DNA of 6,034 bases from Micrococcales bacterium (GTDB lineage Bacteria; Actinomycetota; Actinomycetes; S36-B12): positions 27,812 to 33,845 of the forward strand of contig NZLD01000004.1 of NCBI GenBank assembly GCA_002694095.1, written 5' to 3'. Shown piece by piece: positions 1 through 5,205 of this stretch; within the stretch, counting starts at the first letter, position 1, and each line of letters begins with the position of its first letter. Under the pieces are notes generated by a model, which was given only the letters and a program-made list of their open reading frames with translations, did no database searches and was not told where the DNA came from. The translations under genes were made by a program, and so were the position numbers.

Positions 1-900
1 AAGCGAGTGGAGTTGAGTGTTTACGAAGGTGTTCCGCACCTGGTCACCCCAATCATCACCCACCCGAAGAAGGCCGCGGATGCTTTGCAATGGGTCGTGG
101 CCGAGATGGACAAGCGTTACGACGACCTTGCGCACTTCGGATTCCGGCACGTGGATGACTTCAATGCCGCGGTCCGAGCTGGGAAAGTGACAGCACCCGC
201 AGGAAGCCAACGCGTCCTGCGGCCCTACCCCTACCTCCTCGTGATCGTGGATGAGTTGGCCGACTTGATGATGGTGGCCCCGCGAGACGTTGAAGATGCC
301 ATCGTTCGCATCACGCAACTCGCTCGGGCTGCTGGTATTCATCTCGTCTTGGCCACGCAGCGCCCCAGCGTCGACGTCGTCACCGGGCTCATCAAGGCCA
401 ACGTTCCGTCGCGGCTCGCGTTTGCCACCTCCAGCCTCGCCGACTCTCGGGTCATCTTGGATCAGCCGGGCGCGGAGAAGCTGGTGGGTCAAGGTGACGG
501 ACTCTTCCTGCCTATGGGAGCGAACAAGCCGGTGCGGATCCAAGGAGCGTTTATCGCTGAGAAGGAGATTCGCGGCATCGTTCAACACTGCAAGAATCAA
601 GCCGAGGCCCACTATTTGTCCGAGGTCACGTCTCCTGCTGCAGCGAAGAAGGAGATCGACGAGGACATCGGCGACGACCTCGATGTTCTTCTGCAAGCCG
701 TCGAACTCGTGGTGAGCACCCAATTCGGCTCCACATCGATGTTGCAACGCAAGTTGCGCGTGGGATTCGCCAAGGCCGGACGGCTGATGGACCTGATGGA
801 GTCCCGAGGAGTCGTGGGACCAAGCGAGGGATCCAAGGCACGGGAAGTTCTTGTCAAGCCTGAGGATCTCGACGCCGTTCTTGCCTCGTTGCGGGGATAG
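1..900 (+). CDS. ftsK: DNA translocase FtsK, C-terminal part (5' end outside window)
   Basis: FtsK is a membrane-anchored hexameric ATPase at the division septum that pumps DNA and clears chromosome termini during cell division. The reading frame is open from base 1, so 300 codons including the stop are visible; the membrane region, linker and Walker A loop lie to the left. Visible are the end of the RecA-like motor with Walker B LLVIVDE (window residues 79-85) and the highly conserved stretch [20 protein letters not shown] that follows. The C-terminal gamma winged-helix domain (about residues 226-287, containing [22 protein letters not shown]) is the part that reads KOPS/FRS-type orienting sequences and activates XerD in well-studied FtsKs. 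The gene ends in TAG. The GTG at base 7 is internal, not a start. No frameshift or missing residue is seen. The identification is near certain. Confidence 0.97.
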   Translation, partial: KRVELSVYEGVPHLVTPIITHPKKAADALQWVVAEMDKRYDDLAHFGFRHVDDFNAAVRAGKVTAPAGSQRVLRPYPYLLVIVDELADLMMVAPRDVEDAIVRITQLARAAGIHLVLATQRPSVDVVTGLIKANVPSRLAFATSSLADSRVILDQPGAEKLVGQGDGLFLPMGANKPVRIQGAFIAEKEIRGIVQHCKNQAEAHYLSEVTSPAAAKKEIDEDIGDDLDVLLQAVELVVSTQFGSTSMLQRKLRVGFAKAGRLMDLMESRGVVGPSEGSKAREVLVKPEDLDAVLASLRG

Positions 901-910
901 CTCGCGACGG

Positions 911-964
911 CGCGCGGCCGAAGTTCGATCAACTCAAGTGCGCTCAGCCGAAGTTCGCTCAGCC
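911..964. repeat. 15-base degenerate tandem repeat downstream of ftsK
   Basis: Units lie at 911-925, 926-940 and 941-955, with a partial fourth at 956-964. The best unit is CGCTCAGCCGAAGTT. The first copy matches it at 13 of 15 bases, the second at about 10 of 15, and the partial fourth at 9 of 9. The array starts 10 bases after the ftsK stop. No protein I recognise uses it. It may be slipped-strand expansion debris; no function is visible. Confidence 0.6.
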
Positions 965-1010
965 TCTTGCCTGTTGACGCTCTTGCTGACACCCTAAGCG
1001 CACGAGGAAC

Positions 1011-1058
1011 GTCGATACCCACGTCGATACCCACGTTGATACCGACGTCGAAACCGAT
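1011..1058. repeat. 12-base tandem repeat upstream of the short HTH gene
   Basis: There are four contiguous 12-base units: 1011-1022 and 1023-1034 are identical (GTCGATACCCAC), 1035-1046 differs at two bases and 1047-1058 at three. The array ends 14 bases before the HTH start codon, immediately before its Shine-Dalgarno sequence, so it lies in the probable leader of that gene. The core GTCGATAC recurs once per helical turn plus about 1.5 bases, so a role as a stacked protein-binding site is conceivable but unproven. A -35-like TTGACG (974-979) lies just upstream, but I see no convincing -10 partner. Confidence 0.75.
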
Positions 1059-1060
1059 CA

Positions 1061-1068
1061 GGTGGAGG
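1061..1068 (+). promoter_or_regulatory. Shine-Dalgarno sequence of the short HTH gene
   Basis: GGTGGAGG contains GGAGG, four bases before the ATG at 1073 and seven before an in-frame GTG at 1076. The spacing suits the GTG slightly better, so the first residue could be either; the protein differs by only one amino acid. Confidence 0.55.
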
Positions 1069-1072
1069 CCCC

Positions 1073-1294
1073 ATGGTGGGAGAGCGCATCACCGATGCCC
1101 GCCGAGCTCGTGGGCTGAGCATCGACGACGTAGCGGCCACGACGCGGCTGCGGCCCTTGACGATCGAGGCGATCGAGGATGACGATTTCTCACTGTGTGG
1201 GGGAGAAAGCTACGCCATCGGACACCTCCGGATAATCGCTAACGTGGTTGGCCTTGATGGCGACGACCTCGTTCGGGAGTATCGTCGCCGGTAA
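1073..1294 (+). CDS. Short RodZ-type helix-turn-helix protein (73 aa)
   Basis: The whole protein is essentially one RodZ N-terminal/HTH_25-type domain. The start ERITDARRARGLSIDDVA is a typical first helix pair. It is followed by the family signature of Asp-Asp-Phe, Leu-Cys-Gly-Gly, Tyr-Ala, Gly-His and Ile-Arg/Ile-Ala (about residues 36-55) and a last helix ending REYRRR. Relatives that I remember between ftsK and rimO in actinobacteria continue into a linker, a transmembrane helix and an extracytoplasmic domain; here TAA stops the frame straight after the HTH domain. The next 123 bases contain no remnant of those parts in any plus frame. With no membrane segment it should be cytoplasmic. 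In RodZ the domain contacts the actin homologue MreB, while in other proteins it may bind DNA; I cannot say which applies. It could be a genuine mini-protein or a decayed gene. Confidence 0.8.
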   Translation: MVGERITDARRARGLSIDDVAATTRLRPLTIEAIEDDDFSLCGGESYAIGHLRIIANVVGLDGDDLVREYRRR

Positions 1295-1417
1295 GTGCAG
1301 CCTGTCGGCGGCCGATCACCTCGTTGCATCGTTTGTGCGTAGAACTGTTGTTGAGTTATACCGTCCCGAAGGGCTGACCGTCACGGCGCTCACCCGGGCC
1401 GACCGTAGGCTGTATGG
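1295..1417 (+). other. Intergenic spacer between HTH gene and rimO
   Basis: These 123 bases hold no gene. A small hairpin (TCGG-cgg-CCGA, 1305-1315) lies ten bases after the HTH stop but has no T-run, so it is at best a weak terminator. A candidate promoter lies in the middle (see 1333-1362). Confidence 0.5.
1333..1362 (+). promoter_or_regulatory. Candidate promoter for the rimO-pgsA-pncC cluster
   Basis: TTGTGC (1333-1338) and TATACC (1357-1362) are separated by 18 bases. This resembles a housekeeping sigma-factor promoter and sits in the only locally AT-richer stretch of the spacer. Transcription would start near 1369, leaving a leader of about 50 bases before rimO. The call rests on pattern alone. 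Confidence 0.35.
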
Positions 1418-2857
1418 ATGCCCCCCGCAAAGAAGGTTGCGATCGTCACGCTGGGCTGCGCGCGAAACGAAGTGGACTCCGAGGAGTTGGCGGGGCGCCT
1501 GTCGATCGGTGGCTGGGATCTGGTCGAGAATGCCGAATCGGCAGACGCGGTGCTGGTCAACACCTGTGGCTTCATCGAAGCGGCGAAACGGGAATCCATC
1601 GACACAGTCCTGTCCTTGGCCGGTGATGATGCGCCCGCGGTGATTGCGACGGGTTGCCTTGCCGAGCGGTACGGCACCGAACTCGCCGCCAACCTGCCTG
1701 AGGCGCGTGCGGTTCTCGGCTTCGACGACTATCCCGAGATCGCGGCGCGACTTGATGCGGTGATGCGAGGAGAGGATGTTCCCGCGCCGGTTCCGACTGA
1801 TCGCCGGACCTTATTGCCGCTGAGTCCCGTTGCGAGATCGGACGCGAGATCGGACGCGAGGTCGGACGCGAGGTCGGAAGTCGGGCCGGATGCGAGTACA
1901 GGGGTGGCGACGGACGGACCAACAGGCGAGCCGCACGGCTACAGCCCTCCGGTGCCCCGCATTCGCTTGGGCACGGGACCGGTGGCCTCGGTCAAGCTGG
2001 CAAGCGGCTGCGACCGGAGGTGTGCCTTTTGTGCGATCCCGCGCTTTCGCGGATCCTTCGTGTCGCGCACGCCGTCGGACATCGTCTCCGAAATGGGAGA
2101 GATGGTTGCCACCGGAGTCCGCGAAGTAATTCTGGTCTCCGAGAACACCACGTCGTATGGAAAAGACCTGGGGGATATGCGACTGCTGGAGTCGTTGCTC
2201 CCGGACTTGGCGGCCGGCACTGGTGTCGACCGTATTCGCTTGTCCTATCTGCAGCCGGCCGAGATGCGCCCGGGTCTAGTGGCCGCCATCGCGGGCAGTG
2301 CGGCGGTGGCGGACTATTTCGACTTGAGTTTCCAGCACGCGAGCCCGCGTGTCTTGCGGGCCATGCGCCGCTTCGGAGGCACGAAGGATTTCCTCGAGTT
2401 GATCGAGGCGATCCGGACGCTCACACCTACCGCGGGGATCCGCAGCAACGTGATCGTTGGGTTCCCCGGTGAAACCGACGAGGACGTTGATGAGCTGGCG
2501 GTCTTCCTAGAGGCCGCGCGCTTGGATGCGGTCGGTGTGTTCGCCTACTCCGATGAAGACGAAACGGAAGCCGCGGGCCTGGACGCCAAGGTGCCCGAGG
2601 ACGTCATTGAGGCGCGTCGATCGCGGATCGTGGACCTGGTGGACGAATTGATGGAGCAAAGGGCCGCGGAGCGCATCGGCGAATCGGTGCGCGTGCTCGT
2701 GGAGTCGATTGACGACGGTGTTCCGTGTGGTCGGGCGGCGCACCAAGGGCCAGACGATGGCGCGTGCTTCCTTGTCAATAGCGATGCCGAGGTGGGCGAG
2801 TGGGTCGACGGACATGTCGTAGAGAACGAGGGCGTTGACTTGTGGGTTCGGCCGTGA
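1418..2857 (+). CDS. rimO: Ribosomal protein S12 methylthiotransferase RimO
   Basis: RimO is a radical-SAM enzyme that adds a methylthio group to the conserved aspartate of ribosomal protein S12. The N-terminal MTTase domain supplies the cysteines for one 4Fe-4S cluster: C14 (TLGCARNEVDSE), C50 (VNTCGFIEAAK) and C80 (ATGCLAERY). The radical-SAM domain has CxxxCxxC at C198, C202 and C205 (SGCDRRCAFCAIPRFRGS), and a TRAM domain occupies about the last 65 residues. The RGSF and SENTT motifs point to RimO rather than MiaB. The protein has 479 residues; the excess over a typical length of about 440-450 sits mostly in a low-complexity linker (about 128-185) carrying four ARSD/E repeats. ATG 1418 is the only close start, because a TAG lies in frame at 1406-1408. 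Its Shine-Dalgarno sequence is weak (GTAGG, 1405-1409). The 3' end overlaps pgsA. Confidence 0.96.
   Translation: MPPAKKVAIVTLGCARNEVDSEELAGRLSIGGWDLVENAESADAVLVNTCGFIEAAKRESIDTVLSLAGDDAPAVIATGCLAERYGTELAANLPEARAVLGFDDYPEIAARLDAVMRGEDVPAPVPTDRRTLLPLSPVARSDARSDARSDARSEVGPDASTGVATDGPTGEPHGYSPPVPRIRLGTGPVASVKLASGCDRRCAFCAIPRFRGSFVSRTPSDIVSEMGEMVATGVREVILVSENTTSYGKDLGDMRLLESLLPDLAAGTGVDRIRLSYLQPAEMRPGLVAAIAGSAAVADYFDLSFQHASPRVLRAMRRFGGTKDFLELIEAIRTLTPTAGIRSNVIVGFPGETDEDVDELAVFLEAARLDAVGVFAYSDEDETEAAGLDAKVPEDVIEARRSRIVDLVDELMEQRAAERIGESVRVLVESIDDGVPCGRAAHQGPDDGACFLVNSDAEVGEWVDGHVVENEGVDLWVRP
1832..1879 (+). repeat. 12-base tandem repeat inside rimO encoding (ARSD)4
   Basis: Four units lie in frame with rimO: 1832-1843 and 1844-1855 are identical (GCGAGATCGGAC), 1856-1867 has one change and 1868-1879 two. 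They encode ARSD three times and then ARSE (residues 139-154). A degenerate continuation (GTCGGGCCGGAT, then GCGAG at 1892) suggests older copies. The array lies in the linker between the MTTase and radical-SAM domains, where length change should be tolerated. Near-identity at the DNA level points to recent expansion. Confidence 0.85.
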
Positions 2858-3411
2858 CGTGGAACCTGCCCAATGCGCTCACGGTGGCGCGCCTGGCGTG
2901 CGTACCGGTTCTTGCCTGGCTGCTGACACTCGATGAGTCCTGGGCTCGAGATACCGCCGCAATCGTTTTCGTCGCGGCAGCGGTCACCGACTTCTTCGAC
3001 GGAGCCATCGCTCGCCGCCGCGGCATCACCTCACGCTTCGGTGCACTCGCCGACCCGATAGCTGACAAGGCCCTGATCGCGGTCGCTCTGCTCGGGCTGT
3101 CGATCGTGGGGGAACTGCCCTGGTGGATAACCGTGGTGATCCTGGGTCGAGAGATCGGGGTGACGATCGTGCGGTTCGCCGTTGTGCGCCACGGGGTCAT
3201 TCCGGCCAGTCGGGGTGGCAAAGTCAAAACGGTGCTGCAGATCGTGGCGATCTTCCTGTATCTCGCGATTCCACCGGAGGTTGTCGCGGACGCCTGGTCC
3301 GCCCTCGCAGCTGCGGTGATGATCGCTGCGGTCGTGATGACGGTTATCACCGGAATCGATTACCTGCGACGGGCTTACGCCATCTCCCGATCGGCATCCC
3401 ATGAGTCCTGA
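2842..3411 (+). CDS. pgsA: CDP-diacylglycerol-glycerol-3-phosphate 3-phosphatidyltransferase
   Basis: This integral membrane enzyme joins CDP-diacylglycerol and glycerol 3-phosphate to give phosphatidylglycerophosphate, the precursor of phosphatidylglycerol and cardiolipin. The CDP-alcohol phosphotransferase signature D-x2-D-G-x2-A-R-x8-G-x3-D-x3-D is complete: D50, D53, G54, R58, G67, D71 and D75. The N-terminus has the family's NLPNALTVARL, and about six hydrophobic segments span the 189 residues, a normal length. A related actinobacterial member makes phosphatidylinositol phosphate, but the position next to rimO and the CinA gene favours PgsA. Two starts are possible: GTG 2842, preceded by GAGGG (2828-2832) at nine bases, giving a 16-base overlap with rimO, or GTG 2854, forming a GTGA overlap with the rimO stop and giving a 185-residue protein. 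I chose 2842 for its better ribosome site. Either arrangement implies translational coupling to rimO. Confidence 0.92.
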   Translation: MGSAVTWNLPNALTVARLACVPVLAWLLTLDESWARDTAAIVFVAAAVTDFFDGAIARRRGITSRFGALADPIADKALIAVALLGLSIVGELPWWITVVILGREIGVTIVRFAVVRHGVIPASRGGKVKTVLQIVAIFLYLAIPPEVVADAWSALAAAVMIAAVVMTVITGIDYLRRAYAISRSASHES

Positions 3412-3910
3412 CACCGCATCATCGGAGCAGGTGCCGCTCGATGGGCTTGCAGAGCGCCTCGTCCAGCGTCTGCGGGAACGGTCCTGGTCGATTGCCACCG
3501 GAGAGTCGCTGACGGCAGGCCTGGTGTCCTCGACGATCGCTTCGGTGCCGGGCTGCTCGGCCGTCTTCCGAGGAGCAGTCGTCGCCTACGCGCCGGAGGT
3601 CAAGACCGAAGTCCTGAATGTGCCCGTGGAACTGCTGAGGCAAGGAATCGTGACCGAGGAGGTCGCACGTGCCCTCGCCCAGGGAGCACGCTCGCGATTG
3701 GGGGCCACCGTGGGAATCGGGACGACGGGGGCCGCCGGGCCAGATGACCACGACGGGATGCCGGTCGGAACCGCCTGCATCGCGGTATGCAGCCCGTGGG
3801 GGGAGCGGGTGCGAACAGTGCGCGTCACCGGGGATCGTTCCCAGGTTCGACACGCGGTCACCCAGGCCGCTATGGAGGCGGCACTAGAAATTCTCGAGGC
3901 CGGGGAATAG
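3401..3910 (+). CDS. pncC: CinA family protein, stand-alone C-terminal domain (PncC-type NMN amidohydrolase)
   Basis: The family deamidates nicotinamide mononucleotide to nicotinate mononucleotide, returning NMN (for example from NAD-dependent DNA ligase) to NAD synthesis. The 169 residues cover only the CinA C-terminal domain; the N-terminal MoaB-like/COG1058 half of full-length CinA is absent, as in E. coli PncC. Visible motifs are ATGESLTAGLVSSTIASVPG with the presumed catalytic S36, the following GAVVAYAPEVK in which K68 has the same spacing from S36 as in E. coli PncC as I remember it, and GIGTTGAAGP with PVGTACIAV. ATG 3401 overlaps the pgsA end by 11 bases and has no clear Shine-Dalgarno sequence, which suggests coupled translation. 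A later GTG at 3431 (GGAG three bases upstream) is a less likely start. Enzyme activity is inferred from the family; many CinA-domain proteins are untested. Confidence 0.92.
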   Translation: MSPDTASSEQVPLDGLAERLVQRLRERSWSIATGESLTAGLVSSTIASVPGCSAVFRGAVVAYAPEVKTEVLNVPVELLRQGIVTEEVARALAQGARSRLGATVGIGTTGAAGPDDHDGMPVGTACIAVCSPWGERVRTVRVTGDRSQVRHAVTQAAMEAALEILEAGE

Positions 3911-4005
3911 TTTCGGCTCGACAGGCGTTCTCCTGTGTGAAGACACGGGAAGTCCCCTGCCCAGCCGGCTGCAGGTTCGCCGTGACGCAGGCCTGCCTGG
4001 GCGGT

Positions 4006-4028
4006 AACTCGCCCTGTGCGGTTATGGT
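4006..4028 (+). promoter_or_regulatory. Candidate ClgR operator and -10 box of clgR
   Basis: TCGC-N5-GCG at 4009-4020 agrees with the core of the ClgR site described in streptomycetes and corynebacteria (GTTCGC-N5-GCG), with the two outermost left bases differing. It abuts TATGGT (4023-4028), a TAnnnT-type -10 box without a recognisable -35. ClgR regulates its own gene in several actinobacteria, so autoregulation here is a reasonable inference. The match is partial, and CGC/GCG pairs are common in GC-rich DNA. Confidence 0.4.
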
Positions 4029-4042
4029 GGGGGAGTAAGAGC

Positions 4043-4050
4043 AGGAGGTG
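4043..4050 (+). promoter_or_regulatory. Strong Shine-Dalgarno sequence of clgR
   Basis: AGGAGGTG is a full complement to the 16S rRNA 3' end. It lies 5 to 7 bases before the GTG at 4056, depending on which edge is counted, and about 14 before an ATG at 4065. This fixes GTG 4056 as the start. It is clearly the strongest ribosome site in the window. Confidence 0.85.
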
Positions 4051-4055
4051 GCACC

Positions 4056-4370
4056 GTGATTGTCATGCGCGAAGTTATCGGCGAAGAGCTGCGTCGTCGC
4101 CGGCAAGATCAAGGACGCACGCTGCGTGAGGTGTCCGGAGCCGCCGCCGTTTCCCTGGGCTACCTATCCGAAGTGGAACGGGGCCACAAGGAGGCGTCGT
4201 CCGAACTACTCGCGGCCATCTGCGACGCGCTCGAGGTTTCGTTGTCGGAATTGCTGGCGTCGGTCAGCACGCACGTCGCGCAAGCCGAGCTACAACACAC
4301 CGCCCCCACCACGCGACTTCCGCAGATGGTCCTTCCGGATGGTGCCCTCGCGCAGCGCCGCCTGTCCTAG
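4056..4370 (+). CDS. clgR: XRE-family transcriptional regulator ClgR
   Basis: ClgR activates clpP/clpC and other proteostasis and envelope-stress genes in actinobacteria and is itself a Clp substrate. The cro/C1-type HTH (about residues 10-68) is a near-canonical ClgR sequence, including [30 protein letters not shown] and [17 protein letters not shown]. The recognition helix is the [10 protein letters not shown] segment. GTG 4056 is chosen because of the strong AGGAGGTG ribosome site. At 104 residues the length is normal. The position after pgsA and the CinA gene is the classical clgR context, though a 145-base spacer suggests its own promoter. The C-terminus ends in ALAQRRLS. The hydrophobic Ala-rich end that I recall from mycobacterial ClgR, used for Clp recognition, is missing, so turnover may differ. 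Gene identity is well supported; the targets in this organism are not visible. Confidence 0.9.
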   Translation: MIVMREVIGEELRRRRQDQGRTLREVSGAAAVSLGYLSEVERGHKEASSELLAAICDALEVSLSELLASVSTHVAQAELQHTAPTTRLPQMVLPDGALAQRRLS

Positions 4371-4380
4371 ATCCGACGAA

Positions 4381-4394
4381 GATCGGCGTCGATC
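4381..4394. terminator. Weak hairpin between convergent clgR and nei
   Basis: GATCG-GCGT-CGATC forms a perfect 5-base stem with a 4-base loop in the 22-base gap between the two stop codons; its last bases overlap the nei stop. It is symmetrical, so it could act on both strands, but it has no T-run and the stem is short. It is the only candidate terminator here. Confidence 0.25.
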
Positions 4395-5205
4395 ACGGGC
4401 CCGATGGGGCCTGCGTTCCCACCTGACAACGGGGGCACCAAAAGATCGGCTGCTCGTTAGGGCGCTGCTGTCCCACTCCGTGCTGAGAGCGAATGGGCGT
4501 GCCGCAGCGCCGGCATGTGCTCCGGCGTTTTCCATAGACGAAGTGCGCATCCCGCTCGTCACCCGTGGTGGCTTGCGACGATCGGTCCCGGTTGCGCATC
4601 ATCAAGGTGCGAGCAATCGCCAAGGTGGAGGCCACCTCGTCGTCGGATAGGTCCCGCACAGGGGTGAAAGGAGTGATGCCCGCAAGAAACAGCGTTTCGC
4701 AGCGATAGATGTTGCCGATGCCGGCGACCACCCGCTGATCCACGAGCACGTCACCGATCGATCGTCCCGCGCAGGCACGAACATTCTCTGCCGCACGGCC
4801 GGTGTCCCACGAGTCATCGAGTATGTCCGGACCTAAGTGCCCAACGATGTCTGCTTCTCGCGTGGTGGGCAGAACGAGAACATCATGCAACCGATACCCC
4901 ACGGCTACTGCATCACCGGAGTACAAGACCAAGCGGACCGCATGCATTGGTCCGCCCTTCCAGCGCTGCCCGGTGCGGTAGATGTGCCACGAGCCATCCA
5001 TTCGAAAGTGCGTATGTAACGACGTTTCGTTGGAGAAGCGAAACAGCAGATGCTTACCTACCGGGCGTACGCCCAGACAGTCGATTCCCGCGAAGTCGAT
5101 GGTTGCCAGCGACGGCAAGCGAACGTCGCTGCGGTCGATACGACGGCCAGCCAGGAGGGCGTCGAGACGCTTGGCAGCCAAATAGACGGTGTCACCTTCC
5201 GGCAT
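4393..5205 (-). CDS. nei: Fpg/Nei family DNA glycosylase (endonuclease VIII, actinobacterial Nei2 type)
   Basis: The enzyme removes oxidised bases from DNA and cuts the abasic strand by beta/delta elimination. The start is set by MPEGDTV: after Met removal Pro2 is the Schiff-base nucleophile and Glu3 the general acid. An upstream in-frame ATG at 5277 would bury this proline and is rejected. GGGAGA precedes the ATG by four to five bases. K51 (GKHLL) is the conserved beta-hairpin lysine. A helix-two-turn-helix region follows with VAGIGNIYRCETLFLAGI (about 160-177). The zinc finger has C231, C234, C257 and C260. The protein has 270 residues, normal for the family. One oddity is that the position five residues before C257, usually the catalytic finger arginine, is Gln252. 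The first 14 bases overlap the end of lhr, so the two genes probably form one operon, as in other actinobacteria. Confidence 0.93.
   Translation of the reverse strand: MPEGDTVYLAAKRLDALLAGRRIDRSDVRLPSLATIDFAGIDCLGVRPVGKHLLFRFSNETSLHTHFRMDGSWHIYRTGQRWKGGPMHAVRLVLYSGDAVAVGYRLHDVLVLPTTREADIVGHLGPDILDDSWDTGRAAENVRACAGRSIGDVLVDQRVVAGIGNIYRCETLFLAGITPFTPVRDLSDDEVASTLAIARTLMMRNRDRSSQATTGDERDAHFVYGKRRSTCRRCGTPIRSQHGVGQQRPNEQPIFWCPRCQVGTQAPSGP

Larger units (their letters stand above)
3911..4055 (+). promoter_or_regulatory. clgR upstream region with palindromes
   Basis: This 145-base spacer has no convincing gene. It holds a small hairpin 11 bases after the pncC stop (ACAGG, six-base loop, CCTGT; 3921-3936) without a T-run. 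It also has an imperfect palindrome GGGA-ag-TCCC (3947-3956) and two perfect 10-base palindromes, CAGCCGGCTG (3962-3971) and GCAGGCCTGC (3987-3996), whose centres are 25 bases apart. The candidate ClgR operator and -10 box follow. The density of dyads fits a regulated promoter region, although none matches a site I can name with certainty. Confidence 0.45.

Noticed and set aside
612..1034. 140-residue minus-strand open frame over the ftsK end and the repeat spacer
   Set aside because: It is antisense to the strongly conserved FtsK gamma domain and Arg/Ser-rich, with no recognisable domain. Its apparent GIDV repeats merely translate the 12-base array.
1011..1058. CRISPR-like array
   Set aside because: The 12-base units are contiguous with no spacers, and no cas genes are present.
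1248..1643. 131-residue plus frame bridging the HTH gene and rimO; possible frameshifted C-terminus of the HTH protein
   Set aside because: It shows no membrane helix or RodZ C-terminal features and overlaps rimO in another frame, so it does not restore a longer protein.
2775..3350. 191-residue minus-strand open frame opposite pgsA
   Set aside because: Its sequence is low-complexity Thr/Ala/Arg/Ser with no domain, and the opposite strand carries the complete PgsA signature. It is an effect of GC-rich codon use.
4060..4650. 196-residue plus-strand open frame across clgR and into nei
   Set aside because: It is out of frame with the clear ClgR sequence, runs antisense through nei, lacks a ribosome site and is rich in Arg/Pro/Ser.
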